Assembly (NCBI GenBank): GCA_964450645.1
Contig: CAYVEB010000013.1
Span: 1-51,933, forward strand
Length of the DNA: 51,933 nucleotides
Origin: JAKSPM01 sp964450645
GTDB taxonomy: Bacteria > Bacillota > Clostridia > Oscillospirales > Oscillospiraceae
Direction: 5' to 3'
In this document: positions 1 through 8,195 of the stretch, piece by piece
Position numbering within the stretch: the stretch's first letter is position 1
Layout: every line of letters starts with the position of its first letter
Program-made: the position numbers and the translations under genes
Notes under the pieces: model-generated
Databases searched by the model: none
Told to the model about the DNA's origin: nothing
Seen by the model: only the letters and a program-made list of their open reading frames with translations

Positions 1-460
1 ATTCATCAAAGGTCATATACTCCAATTCCCGCACTAAACGGAAAATCTCTAAATATGGACGAATAAAGAACGTGCCGGATATATTTCGATTTTCCACATG
101 ATATGGTGACGGTAATTGAAACTTTAACAACTGCCGTAAAAATATTTCTTGTGGTCTTTTCCCGTATACAAGTGCTTTTCCTGCATCTGTAATTTCAACG
201 TGAGGCTTTAGGTCTACAAATCCTAACGCTTTTGGCGCACGGTTTATTCTATCACGGGCACTAAACGCTTTATCAGACGACGAACCTTTCCCCTCGAAAA
301 AACTGCTCTTTGCTAATTCATCAATGAATTGTTCCTGTGTTTCATTATTCCACGCTCGCCCCAAAAAAGTCTCACATAAAAGCTGTATTTCAGGTATCAT
401 TTTTGCGGGCGTTCTTGGGGATGTTGTAAAGAACAGCAGCTTGTTGTCTATTCTTGCCAT
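1..460 (-). CDS. AlwI-family type II restriction endonuclease, N-terminal part
   Basis: The gene starts with ATG at 460, preceded by a good ribosome binding site (AAGGGGGAG), and runs off the left edge, so about 153 residues are visible. They begin MARIDNKLLFFTTSPRTPAK and contain the stretch SARDRINRAPKALGFVDLKP. From memory this matches the start of AlwI-family (RE_AlwI) endonucleases, whose characterised members cut GGATC or related sites. Only 13 bases separate it from the stop of the Dam-type methylase upstream, and a GATC methylase is the expected partner of a GGATC cutter. The segment is much AT-richer than genes beyond 1830, which suggests transfer. The catalytic region lies outside the window, so activity cannot be judged. 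Confidence 0.72.
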   Translation of the reverse strand, partial: MARIDNKLLFFTTSPRTPAKMIPEIQLLCETFLGRAWNNETQEQFIDELAKSSFFEGKGSSSDKAFSARDRINRAPKALGFVDLKPHVEITDAGKALVYGKRPQEIFLRQLLKFQLPSPYHVENRNISGTFFIRPYLEIFRLVRELEYMTFDE

Positions 461-473
461 ATTCCGCTCCCCC

Positions 474-1322
474 TTAGTAATTTTTAACGACAATGTGCAT
501 TTTATCATTGTTGAAACGATTCTTTATATTTACAGAATAATTCTTGTAATACTCATCGAATATATAATCTCCATATAATTCTTCGGTCAAAGGTGTTTTC
601 CCAATTACCATTAAAGCACGGCAAGGCAAATTTCTAAAATTCTGTGCTAAACGTCGGTGTTCGGCCTCGTCAAAGCCGTTCATCATATCAATATTGCCAT
701 AATCGTTGAAAACACAATCATACGGGGGGTCAAGAAAAATAAAATCATCTTCTCCCGCCATATTAAAGATTTGGTTATAATCTACACTAAATAGTTCGGC
801 ACGCTGCAATAGCTCGCTATGCTGCAATGTTACTAAACGTGTGTTAAGATTGGGATAGCGTCCGAACGGAACATTATACTCTCCGTTGCTGTTATATCTT
901 ATCATGCCAGAATAAGCGGTCTTGTTGATAAAGAAATATAGAACGCCATCCAAAAATGTGCCATCAGGGTGATTAAACAATTCACGCATACGGTAGTATA
1001 AATCCTCGTTTGCGTTAGGCACTCGTTCATCAGGCGTCAGGGCTTTCAGTCGCTTAAATTCTGCTTGATTAAATTCGTACTGTCGTTGAAGTTCATCAAG
1101 CTGCACTCGCATTTCGGGGTAACTATCCCTTAATTGCTTATAGAACGTCATGAGACGGGTATTGACATCGTTAATAATGGCACTATCGGGTTCAAGGTAA
1201 AAGAACACGGCACCGCCGCCGAAAAAAGGTTCTATATATCTATTAAAGTCATCGGGAATATATTGCAAAAAGCGTGGTATTTCACGCGATTTTCCACCAC
1301 GATATTTCAGAACAGGGTTCAT
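474..1322 (-). CDS. dam: D12-class DNA adenine-N6 methyltransferase (Dam type)
   Basis: This 282-residue protein has the D12/Dam layout. The N-terminal motif KYRGGKSR sits near residue 6, the SAM-binding motif PFFGGGAVFF near residues 32-41, and the catalytic DPPY near residues 196-199 in FIFLDPPYD. Length and motif order fit Dam-like enzymes that transfer a methyl group from SAM to adenine in GATC or related sites. Directly downstream on the same strand is an AlwI-like endonuclease, so the pair reads as a type II restriction-modification unit, with the methylase first as is usual for safe establishment. Base composition is AT-rich compared with the rest of the scaffold. GATC specificity is inferred from the family and the partner, not seen. 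Confidence 0.9.
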   Translation of the reverse strand: MNPVLKYRGGKSREIPRFLQYIPDDFNRYIEPFFGGGAVFFYLEPDSAIINDVNTRLMTFYKQLRDSYPEMRVQLDELQRQYEFNQAEFKRLKALTPDERVPNANEDLYYRMRELFNHPDGTFLDGVLYFFINKTAYSGMIRYNSNGEYNVPFGRYPNLNTRLVTLQHSELLQRAELFSVDYNQIFNMAGEDDFIFLDPPYDCVFNDYGNIDMMNGFDEAEHRRLAQNFRNLPCRALMVIGKTPLTEELYGDYIFDEYYKNYSVNIKNRFNNDKMHIVVKNY

Positions 1323-1431
1323 CGCTACAACCTCGCTTTCTTTGTATACAAAAACCCATTTTTTATAATAGCATGGCGGGCGTTGAATTTCAAGTGCTTC
1401 AATACAACTTCATATCGCGAAACGGTGAAAC

Positions 1432-1749
1432 TTATCGCCTTGCCCGCCTGCTGCAGTACAGCGTTAAATCTTCCTTGTACCCCTCAAACGTGTCAATGCG
1501 GGTTATGTCGTACAGAATGCCGTTGTAGCGTATGACGTGCGCCGTCGTCAGGTCGGTCCTGAAATTTATCGTGAACAGGACTTCTTCCTTGTAGTTGGTC
1601 GTCGCCGCCGCGAAATATTCGCTTGCGGACAGCTGCCGGAAATACGCCCATACTGTCGCCACGCTTTCAAGGCTTTCAGCCGTGAAACCGCTCCCGTCCT
1701 GCTCATAGACGGGCTTTAGCAGTTCGATTTTCTTGTCTTTCAGCTTCAT
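1432..1749 (-). CDS. Phage head closure (head-tail adaptor) protein
   Basis: A 105-residue protein beginning MKLKDKKIELLKPVYEQD, with the internal stretch TFEGYKEDLTLYC. It resembles the small beta-rich head closure proteins (SPP1 gp16 / Phage_H_T_join family) that bridge the portal and connector to the tail. It lies right after the C-terminal end of a connector-like gene on the same strand, which is the normal order in siphophage head modules. The last residues (SRRARR) do not look like the family and may mark a second junction close to 1440. Next downstream is a restriction-modification pair, not the expected tail genes, so the phage module is incomplete here. Confidence 0.72.
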   Translation of the reverse strand: MKLKDKKIELLKPVYEQDGSGFTAESLESVATVWAYFRQLSASEYFAAATTNYKEEVLFTINFRTDLTTAHVIRYNGILYDITRIDTFEGYKEDLTLYCSRRARR

Positions 1750-1763
1750 GCCGTCGCGCCCCC

Positions 1764-1829
1764 TTAAATCGCGCTTGTATATTCGTTGTAGTGTTCATAC
1801 AGTCCCACATAGCAGTCAAGCAGCGCCGC
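1764..1829 (-). pseudogene. C-terminal scrap of a phage head-tail connector gene
   Basis: Reading leftward from about 1829 there is an open frame of 21 residues, AALLDCYVGLYEHYNEYTSAI, ending in TAA at 1766-1764. It stops 14 bases before the head closure gene. Its position and helical composition suit the end of a gp6-like connector, but the identity is inferred mainly from context. Everything upstream of it is missing, because at about 1830 the sequence becomes the interior of an unrelated + strand transglutaminase gene. Confidence 0.45.
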
Positions 1830-1830
1830 C

Positions 1831-3531
1831 GTGCCGGTTCCCTATTTCCTGGTATCAGTCACGCTGGTCAATTATACGCCGTCGGCGGGCGCGCTGCTGT
1901 GCCTGGTGGGCTGCATGGCGCTGATGGCGCTGACCCAGACGGTACGCAGCGCGGACGATGCCGCCGCCAACCGTCTTATGACATTCTTGGCGGCGCCGGT
2001 GGCCGCGTTTTGTCTGCTGCTGGCTTGGCTGGCGCCCGAGGCCTCCTATGAGCGCCATACGTTCTCCGATCGGCTGCTGCAGCTGTTCACTGGAGAAACC
2101 TTTGAAAGCTATGTTCAAAAGGGTTCGGGCGGCGCAGGCTATATGCAAGTAGCGCAGACCGTCGACTTTTCCGAGCTGGGCTACCTGTCCCAGCGGCCGG
2201 TTGTGGTCATGCGGGTAACTGCGCCGCAGGACGGCCTTCTCTATCTGCGGGGGACGGCGCTCAATGTGTACAGCCAAGACGGCTGGTCCCTGGAACCCAT
2301 CGACGGCGGCAATCCCTGTTACCGGCTTACCAACCAAGTGTCACAGGAATTCCCCTCACAGGTTCAGATTCAAACGGCCGCTGTCCACGACGTACTCTAT
2401 CTCCCCTACTACGCGATCTCCGTTCCGTCCGACGCGGCGGCGCAGGGGGACGCCTATTGGGCAAACAGCGCGGCAAGCACCGCGTATACCGTCGGCTATG
2501 TGTCAACCTCCGTTGCCGCACCCGATCTGGATCCGCTGGATTTTCTTGTCACGGACGCCTCGGAGGAATACGCACAGCGCGTCATGGACGCGGATTTGGA
2601 CTTACCCGCCGAGACGGCGCGGGCCCTTCGGGAAATTGCGCAAGCCGCCGGAATTTCAGCGGAACTTTCCGATCAGTCTTCCATCTTCATGGCGGATGGC
2701 GGAACGGGGCGCATTTATAATAACGCGGAAACCATCGCCAACGCGGTGGCGGATTTCTATCAGTGCAACGGCACCTACACGCTGGACCCGGAAATGGTGC
2801 CGGTGGGCGAGGACTTTGCCGTGTGGTTTACGCGCGAGTCCATGGAGGGCTACTGCGTCCACTTTGCGTCCTCAGCGGCCGCGATGTTGCGGGCGCTGGG
2901 CGTACCGGCCCGCTATGTCACCGGCTATGCGGTACGCACCGAAACGGGGGAAACCACAAATGTCACCGAGCGCCATGCCCACGCGTGGGTGGAATACTAT
3001 TGTAACGGCTTTGGCTGGCGTCTGCTGGAAGTGACGCCGCCCGACAGCACCGCTGCCGCGAACCCCGGCGCGTCGGAGCCGATGCAGTCCTCCCGCCCGG
3101 CGCCGTCTGCCCAGCCCTCCGCACCGGAGGCAGCCACGAGGCCCTCCCAGACCAAGCCGGAGCCGCACGATCCGTCGGCAGCTGGGAACTGGCCATATTG
3201 GCTGGTCTTGCTGCCGGTTTTGGGACTTGCAAGTCTGTATCTGCGGCGCGTGTTGATTCTGCAAAGGCGAAGGCGGCGCTTTGCAAAGGCGGACAACCGT
3301 CTCCGGGCAGAGATGCTCTGGAGCCAAGTGCTGCGAATTGCAAAATACACCCACCTTACGCCAGACAAGGATGTGGAAGCGCTCGCCCTGCGGGCAAAGT
3401 ACAGCGGCCGCGGCGTTGCAAAGGCGGAGCTGGACGTTTTGGCGGAATACCGCCGAAAATTCCGCCGGGACGCGTACCGGTTCCTTCCGCCGCCCAAGCG
3501 GATGCTCGCCCGCTGGATTTGGATCATATAA
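1831..3531 (+). CDS. Transglutaminase-like membrane protein, 5' end missing
   Basis: The first in-frame start-like codon is GTG 1831, after a stop at 1810-1812, but it has no ribosome binding site, so the true 5' end is probably lost at the junction near 1830. The remaining 566 residues keep one or two N-terminal membrane helices, a long extracytoplasmic part, the transglutaminase core (GYCVHFASS with the Cys nucleophile near residue 340, RHAHAWVEYY with the His, and WRLLEVTPP for the third position), a Pro-rich linker, a membrane helix near residues 450-470 and a basic cytoplasmic tail. This is the TgpA/DUF3488 type of layout, which normally starts with a bundle of about five to six helices. 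The substrate is unknown. Envelope protein processing is an inference from the family. Confidence 0.8.
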   Translation: MPVPYFLVSVTLVNYTPSAGALLCLVGCMALMALTQTVRSADDAAANRLMTFLAAPVAAFCLLLAWLAPEASYERHTFSDRLLQLFTGETFESYVQKGSGGAGYMQVAQTVDFSELGYLSQRPVVVMRVTAPQDGLLYLRGTALNVYSQDGWSLEPIDGGNPCYRLTNQVSQEFPSQVQIQTAAVHDVLYLPYYAISVPSDAAAQGDAYWANSAASTAYTVGYVSTSVAAPDLDPLDFLVTDASEEYAQRVMDADLDLPAETARALREIAQAAGISAELSDQSSIFMADGGTGRIYNNAETIANAVADFYQCNGTYTLDPEMVPVGEDFAVWFTRESMEGYCVHFASSAAAMLRALGVPARYVTGYAVRTETGETTNVTERHAHAWVEYYCNGFGWRLLEVTPPDSTAAANPGASEPMQSSRPAPSAQPSAPEAATRPSQTKPEPHDPSAAGNWPYWLVLLPVLGLASLYLRRVLILQRRRRRFAKADNRLRAEMLWSQVLRIAKYTHLTPDKDVEALALRAKYSGRGVAKAELDVLAEYRRKFRRDAYRFLPPPKRMLARWIWII

Positions 3532-3540
3532 ACTGCAAAA

Positions 3541-3580
3541 ACGCCGGAAAACTGCGGAAAGTTCTGCAATTTTCCGGCGT
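3541..3580 (+). terminator. Inverted repeat after the transglutaminase gene
   Basis: Perfect 11-base arms (ACGCCGGAAAA at 3541-3551 and its complement at 3570-3580) enclose an 18-base loop, ten bases after the stop codon. There is no clear T-tract, so it may stabilise the 3' end or terminate weakly. Confidence 0.5.
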
Positions 3581-3649
3581 ATTGCTAAAAAATTCGGGAA
3601 ATAAGGGCAGAAATTGCTTTCTCCACCTTTTCTTTTTGGAAAAATGTAG

Positions 3650-3930
3650 TATAATAATGTGTGTTGAATAAACCGCTTGACGCTTTATTCGCGCGGCATA
3701 TGCCGCGCATTTCTATCCATCCGGCCTGAATGGCCAATTCAGCCATTGTTACAATGCGTACCGCCATTGGCGCTGCATGCGCCGCCAATGGCAAATGCAA
3801 GGGTTTTGAATATCCAATCCGAAACCCTCGCACCAGAACAGCGCCAAGGTACTTGAAAAACCAAGGTTTTTTAGGCTTGCGGCTTTGTTTGGTACGCATT
3901 ATAATAACAAAAAATACCTTTCACGAAAGG
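3650..3930 (+). promoter_or_regulatory. Hairpin-rich leader before yfmF with a candidate -10 box
   Basis: A TATAAT lies at 3650-3655, though I see no convincing -35 at 17 bases. The 275-base gap to yfmF contains several inverted repeats: a perfect 18-base palindrome (GCGCGGCATATGCCGCGC, 3691-3708), 10-base arms at 3763-3772 and 3783-3792, 7-base arms at 3800-3806 and 3822-3828, and CCTTTC/GAAAGG at 3917-3922 and 3925-3930, which abuts the start codon. The leader could be a structured 5' UTR or a small RNA gene. It matches no riboswitch class I can name. Confidence 0.4.
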
Positions 3931-5211
3931 ATGAACATTCTGAACAATCGATCTGAACGAGTGGAGATCCTCCCGGGCATCTTTCTGCGGGCGGTGACCA
4001 GCGATAAATTCAAAACAGGATGCTTCAGCATCAATTTCCTCCGGCCGCTTGACGCCGTGGAGGCCTCGAAAAACGTCTTAATTCCCAGCATTTTGCTGCG
4101 CGGCTGCGCCCAGTATCCGGACATCGCGGCCATTTCCAACCGCCTGGACGAGCTGTACGGCGCGACAATCGGTTCTTTGACCCGCAAAAAGGGCGAGGTA
4201 CAGTGCGTCGGTCTATACTCGGATTTTATCGAGGACCGCTTCGTTTCCGAGCCTGTGTTCGCGCCGGTAGTGGAACTGGTCGGGCAGTTGCTGCTTAGTC
4301 CCAATCTGCAAGGCGGCCGCTTTCCTCCCGATGTTCTAAACAGCGAGCGGCAGAATTTGGTCAGCGCCATTGCCTCGCGGATAAACGACAAGCGCAGCCA
4401 CGCCATTAATCAAATGCTGGAGGCCATGTGTCCCAACGAGGCCTACCATATCCCTCGCCTGGGCTACGCCGAACCCCTTGCCCAGCTGACCGCGCAGAGT
4501 ATCTACGACCACTATCGCCGCGTCCTCGCCACTTCCCGGGTGGAGATCTTCTATATGGGCCGCCAGGACGTCCAGACGGCTGCGGACACGTTCCGCCGGG
4601 CGCTGAGCGGTCTGGAGCGGCAAGCGCAGATCCCGGTGGGCACGCGGGTCGTCTCGAAGGCGGCCGAGCCGCAATATTGCCAGCAGGCCATGCGTGTGAC
4701 GCAAGGGCAGCTGATCCTGGGGCTTCGAACCGGCTGCACGGCCAGCGACGCCGACTATCCCGCCTTGCTGCTGCTCAATGCTGTCCTGGGCCAGGGGCAG
4801 AGCAGCAAACTGTTTGAAAACGTGCGGGAAAAGCGTTCGCTGTGTTACTCCATCAGCTCGTCTGTGGAGAAATTCAAGGGAATTATGATCATCCACGCCG
4901 GGGTGGGCTTCGACCACTTCGACACGGCGCGCGACGCCATCTTAAAGGAGCTAGACGACTGCAAAAACGGCGCCATTACGCCTCAGGAGCTGCAAGACGC
5001 CAGGCAGAGCCTCCTTTCGGCGTTCGCCGCCAATCAGGACTCGCCCGGCGCGTTGGACGACTTCTACCTTGGCATGTCCCTGGCGGATCGGGTCCAGGAC
5101 ACCGAGTATCTCGCGCGGGCGGTGCGCGAACTGGGCATTGAAGACGTGGCGGCCGCCGCGCAGAAGATCTCCTTGGACACCGTATTCTATCTCACGGGGG
5201 TGGACGCATGA
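3931..5211 (+). CDS. yfmF: M16-family peptidase-like protein YfmF (inactive partner)
   Basis: A 426-residue M16-like protein. The N-terminal half reads ILPGIFLRAVTSDKFKTGCF and then SRLDELYGATIGS, where an active M16 enzyme would carry HxxEH. That zinc motif is absent, as expected for the YfmF subunit. In Bacillus this protein and YfmH are linked to the 5-aminopentanol modification of elongation factor P. The gene overlaps yfmH by four bases (ATGA), so the two are probably made in equal amounts. The start is taken at ATG 3931. The only Shine-Dalgarno-like GAAAGG touches this codon with no spacer, so a start at CTG 3940 is conceivable. The family is clear and the precise role is inferred. Confidence 0.87.
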   Translation: MNILNNRSERVEILPGIFLRAVTSDKFKTGCFSINFLRPLDAVEASKNVLIPSILLRGCAQYPDIAAISNRLDELYGATIGSLTRKKGEVQCVGLYSDFIEDRFVSEPVFAPVVELVGQLLLSPNLQGGRFPPDVLNSERQNLVSAIASRINDKRSHAINQMLEAMCPNEAYHIPRLGYAEPLAQLTAQSIYDHYRRVLATSRVEIFYMGRQDVQTAADTFRRALSGLERQAQIPVGTRVVSKAAEPQYCQQAMRVTQGQLILGLRTGCTASDADYPALLLLNAVLGQGQSSKLFENVREKRSLCYSISSSVEKFKGIMIIHAGVGFDHFDTARDAILKELDDCKNGAITPQELQDARQSLLSAFAANQDSPGALDDFYLGMSLADRVQDTEYLARAVRELGIEDVAAAAQKISLDTVFYLTGVDA

Positions 5212-6494
5212 TTTTAAAAGAATATCCCCAACTGGACGAGCGCTGCTGGGAGGAGCAGCTCCCCAACGGCCTGCGCATCCAGGTGATCTGTCGGCCGGGT
5301 TTTGCCCGTCAATACGCGTTCTTCGCCGTTGACTACGGCGCGATCGATACGCGTTTTTCCTTTGGCGGCGTTTCCTCCGTCACGCCGGACGGCGTCGCGC
5401 ACTATCTGGAACACAAGATGTTCGACATGCCGGAGGGTGACGCGATGCGCGCCTTTTCCAAGCTGGGCGGCAATCCCAATGCCTTTACCAGCTACGACAT
5501 GACCGCCTATTATGTACAGTGTACCCAAAACTTTGAAGAGAATCTCAAGCTGCTCACACGGATGGTGTTTACGCCCTATTTCACCCCGGAAAGCGTCGCC
5601 AAGGAACAGGGCATCATTGCGCAGGAGATCCGGATGTATGACGACAGCGCTGATTCCAGCGGCGCGGAGCAGCTGTTTTCCATTCTCTTTGACCACCACC
5701 CGATCCGTGTACCCATCGCCGGAAGTGTGGAGAGCATCCGTGCCATCACCCCTCAGATTCTCTACGACTGCCACCGGGCGTTCTATGATCCGTCCAACGC
5801 GCGCCTGTGCGTTGTGGGCGATGTGAACCCGCGGCAGATTGTGGATCTCGTCGCGCCGCTGGTTCCCCAGACGTCCAATCAGCCGCCTTTGCGGGACTAC
5901 GGCCCGCCGGAAGTGCTGGACCGGGAACTGGCAAAGGCACAAAAGCACATGGACATCTCCATGCCAAAATTCGACCTGGGCTTTCGCTGCCCGGCGCCAT
6001 CAAAAGGGGAGGATTTTCTGCGGATGGAGATCGTAGGTGACCTGGCGGCGGAAATTCTCATGGGCGAGGCCTCGCCGCTGTATAAGCGACTGTATGAAGG
6101 CGGGCAGATCGACAGCAGCTTCGGCGCAGGCTTTGAGTGTACCAAGGGCGTGTCCATGCTGACCGCGGACGGCGACTCCGACGTCCCGGAGCAGGTAGCG
6201 GAGGAAATTTTGCTGGAGGCGGAGCGGATTGGCCGGGAGGGCTTTGATCTGGCCCGGTTCGAGCGGCTCAAGCGCTCCGCTGTCGGCCGCCGGATGCGCG
6301 ACCTGGACAGCTTTGAAAGTATTTGCTACCGTATGTGCGCATACGGCTTTCAAGGCCTGGACTATTTCCAGTTCCCGCAAATCTATGACCGGGTCACGCC
6401 GGAACAGGTCCAAACCTTCCTGCGCGAGAGCGTCCGGCGGGAGCGAATGGCGCTCTCTACGATCTATCCCAATGAAGGAGGTTCCCCATGCTAG
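5208..6494 (+). CDS. yfmH: M16-family zinc metallopeptidase YfmH
   Basis: A 428-residue protein with an intact inverzincin motif, HYLEH, near residues 66-70, and the downstream glutamate in GIIAQEIRMY near residue 142 that completes zinc binding. Two M16 halves are recognisable, the second lacking the motif. It is the active partner of the upstream yfmF product, with which it overlaps by four bases. It then overlaps lgt by seven bases, so the three genes form one tightly packed + strand operon. The family is certain. Involvement in EF-P modification is known only for the Bacillus homologue. Confidence 0.88.
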   Translation: MILKEYPQLDERCWEEQLPNGLRIQVICRPGFARQYAFFAVDYGAIDTRFSFGGVSSVTPDGVAHYLEHKMFDMPEGDAMRAFSKLGGNPNAFTSYDMTAYYVQCTQNFEENLKLLTRMVFTPYFTPESVAKEQGIIAQEIRMYDDSADSSGAEQLFSILFDHHPIRVPIAGSVESIRAITPQILYDCHRAFYDPSNARLCVVGDVNPRQIVDLVAPLVPQTSNQPPLRDYGPPEVLDRELAKAQKHMDISMPKFDLGFRCPAPSKGEDFLRMEIVGDLAAEILMGEASPLYKRLYEGGQIDSSFGAGFECTKGVSMLTADGDSDVPEQVAEEILLEAERIGREGFDLARFERLKRSAVGRRMRDLDSFESICYRMCAYGFQGLDYFQFPQIYDRVTPEQVQTFLRESVRRERMALSTIYPNEGGSPC

Positions 6495-7528
6495 CTGCGA
6501 TTTCTTTCCCCAATCTGGGCTTCAGCGTGGATCCGAGCAAAGTTGCGCTGACCATCGGCGGTTTTTCCATCTATTGGTACGGTATAATTATCGCCATTGG
6601 TTTTACCCTGGCCGTGCTGTACGCCTATCGCCGCGTCAAAGAATTCGGCATCTCGCAGGACGATCTCATAGACGGGCTGCTGGTTTGCGTGCCGCTGGCT
6701 ATCGTCGGCGCGCGGCTGTACTACGTGCTGTTCCATTTTTCCACTTATTTTGGCCCCAACGCCACCGACAGCGTCTTTGATATTCACGGCGGCGGCCTGG
6801 CCATTTATGGAGGCGTGATTTTTGCGGTTTTGGGGATCTTCCTGGTCACCCGCTACAAAAAGCACAAAATCGCGCCTTATCTCGACGTCACCGGCCTGGG
6901 CCTGCTGATCGGTCAGGCGATCGGCCGTTGGGGCAATTTCATCAACCGGGAGGCCTTTGGCCGCTACACCGATTCCCTGTTCGCCATGCGGATCAGCCTG
7001 GGCGACGCAGGCCGCATCGAAGACGCCAACGCCCTTGCCGTGCTCAACCAAAAGGCCGCCGAGGGCGGGTATCCCGGATGGATTCAGGTGCATCCCACGT
7101 TTTTATATGAATCCGTGTGGAATTTGGTGGGCTTCGCGTTCATCCACTATCTGTCCAAGCGGCGCAAATATGATGGGCAGGTCTTCTTGATGTACCTGTT
7201 CTGGTACGGCCTGGGCCGGGTCTGGGTCGAGGGACTGCGCGTAGACAGCTTGATGCTGAACAATTTCCGTGTCAGCCAAGTCCTCGCGGGCGCGTGCGTT
7301 CTGCTTGCCGGCGGATTGCTGCTGTATTTGCACAAAAAGCCCCACGATCCCAATCAATTGTTTGTCAATCAGGTCGCGAAAGCCGCCGAAGCGAAAGCGG
7401 GAGAAGAAATTGCAAAAGCGGAACCCGCGAAAACAGAAGCCGAAGAAGGGGAACCTATCGAAACAAAATCCGTAGAAGCCGAGGAAACGGAAACGACGCA
7501 GCACGAAACCACCGAACAAGCGGAATAA
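6488..7528 (+). CDS. lgt: Prolipoprotein diacylglyceryl transferase
   Basis: Lgt moves a diacylglyceryl group from phosphatidylglycerol to the lipobox cysteine of prelipoproteins in the membrane. The 346-residue product has about seven hydrophobic helices, the signature IGRWGNFINREAFG near residue 144, HGGGLAIYGG near residue 99, and WYGLGRVWVEGLR near residue 240. The last 60 or so residues are an unusual hydrophilic Ala/Glu/Lys/Thr-rich tail beyond the usual 260-290-residue enzyme. A ribosome binding site (AAGGAGG) overlaps the end of yfmH, giving a seven-base gene overlap. A lipoprotein in this same window (29918) has a lipobox that would be a substrate. Confidence 0.93.
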   Translation: MLAAISFPNLGFSVDPSKVALTIGGFSIYWYGIIIAIGFTLAVLYAYRRVKEFGISQDDLIDGLLVCVPLAIVGARLYYVLFHFSTYFGPNATDSVFDIHGGGLAIYGGVIFAVLGIFLVTRYKKHKIAPYLDVTGLGLLIGQAIGRWGNFINREAFGRYTDSLFAMRISLGDAGRIEDANALAVLNQKAAEGGYPGWIQVHPTFLYESVWNLVGFAFIHYLSKRRKYDGQVFLMYLFWYGLGRVWVEGLRVDSLMLNNFRVSQVLAGACVLLAGGLLLYLHKKPHDPNQLFVNQVAKAAEAKAGEEIAKAEPAKTEAEEGEPIETKSVEAEETETTQHETTEQAE

Positions 7529-7592
7529 TCACGGCGAGGCGTGAAAAGCTAATTGATTGAAAGCATATGATACACAATAAGGAGGAATTTGC

Positions 7593-8078
7593 ATGGTATT
7601 GTCAGACCGTTTTGAAGCCTTTAAGGACTCCGCCGCCAACGTGGCGGAAAGCGCTGCCCAAACCGCCAAATCTGTGGCGCGTGTCGCCAAAAACCAGGTG
7701 CAGATCTTAAACGAACAGGAAAAGATCAAAAAAGCGTACCGGGAGTTGGGCCGTGTCTATTACAAGGACTATATCACCGACGCGGAACCGGACGAGGCCG
7801 AATATAAGCCCTGGTGCGACAAGATCAGCGATTGCTACCGCCGCATCAATCAGCTGCGCCAAGCCATCGAACAAGAGACGGATTCGCATGAGGATACGAG
7901 CAACGGAGTCGATACGGACGGTGCCGGCGACGCGGAAAAAGCGGATGAAACAAGCGGCACAGACGACGCGGAAGTTGCAGAAGTTACAGACGACACGGAA
8001 GTTGCGGAAGATGCGCACAACGCTGGCGACGCGGGTCAAGCGGGCGATTCTCCAGTTATCACCACCGGCGAAGCTTAA
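7593..8078 (+). CDS. Small helical protein of unknown function with acidic tail
   Basis: A 161-residue protein starting at ATG 7593 behind a strong ribosome binding site (AAGGAGGAATTTGC). Residues 1-95 are Ala/Lys/Glu-rich and helical (DRFEAFKDSAANVAESAAQT), resembling small clostridial proteins of about 90 residues that are annotated only as hypothetical. Residues 96-161 are a low-complexity acidic tail with repeated DDAEVAE and GDAG-like words. There is no signal peptide or membrane helix, so it is probably cytoplasmic. It follows lgt by 64 bases and precedes a strong terminator, so it closes the yfmF-yfmH-lgt operon. I do not recognise a function. Confidence 0.7.
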   Translation: MVLSDRFEAFKDSAANVAESAAQTAKSVARVAKNQVQILNEQEKIKKAYRELGRVYYKDYITDAEPDEAEYKPWCDKISDCYRRINQLRQAIEQETDSHEDTSNGVDTDGAGDAEKADETSGTDDAEVAEVTDDTEVAEDAHNAGDAGQAGDSPVITTGEA

Positions 8079-8133
8079 TCCAAGGCGATAGGGCGCGGTT
8101 TCCGCCGTCTCAAAGATTCTTTATTGACACACA

Positions 8134-8169
8134 AAACCGGCATAGCCAGAATTAAGGCTATGCCGGTTT
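8134..8169. terminator. Bidirectional terminator between convergent genes
   Basis: Perfect 14-base arms, AAACCGGCATAGCC (8134-8147) and its complement (8156-8169), enclose an 8-base loop. It sits between the + strand operon ending at 8078 and tpiA ending at 8196 on the - strand. The run of A on the left gives a short U tract for leftward transcripts. Confidence 0.8.
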
Positions 8170-8195
8170 CACGTTTACACAAAATTTAAATCGAA

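Noticed and set aside
1371..1450. Short + strand frame MAGVEFQVLQYNFISRNG as a gene
   Set aside because: It has no ribosome binding site, overlaps the ends of two - strand genes and shows no family similarity. It is probably junction or spacer sequence.
4336..4917. Long open frames antisense to yfmF, and similar frames antisense to mfd, lgt and the VanW gene
   Set aside because: They follow from high GC and codon bias of the true genes, lack ribosome binding sites and have Arg/His/Gln-rich products without family features.
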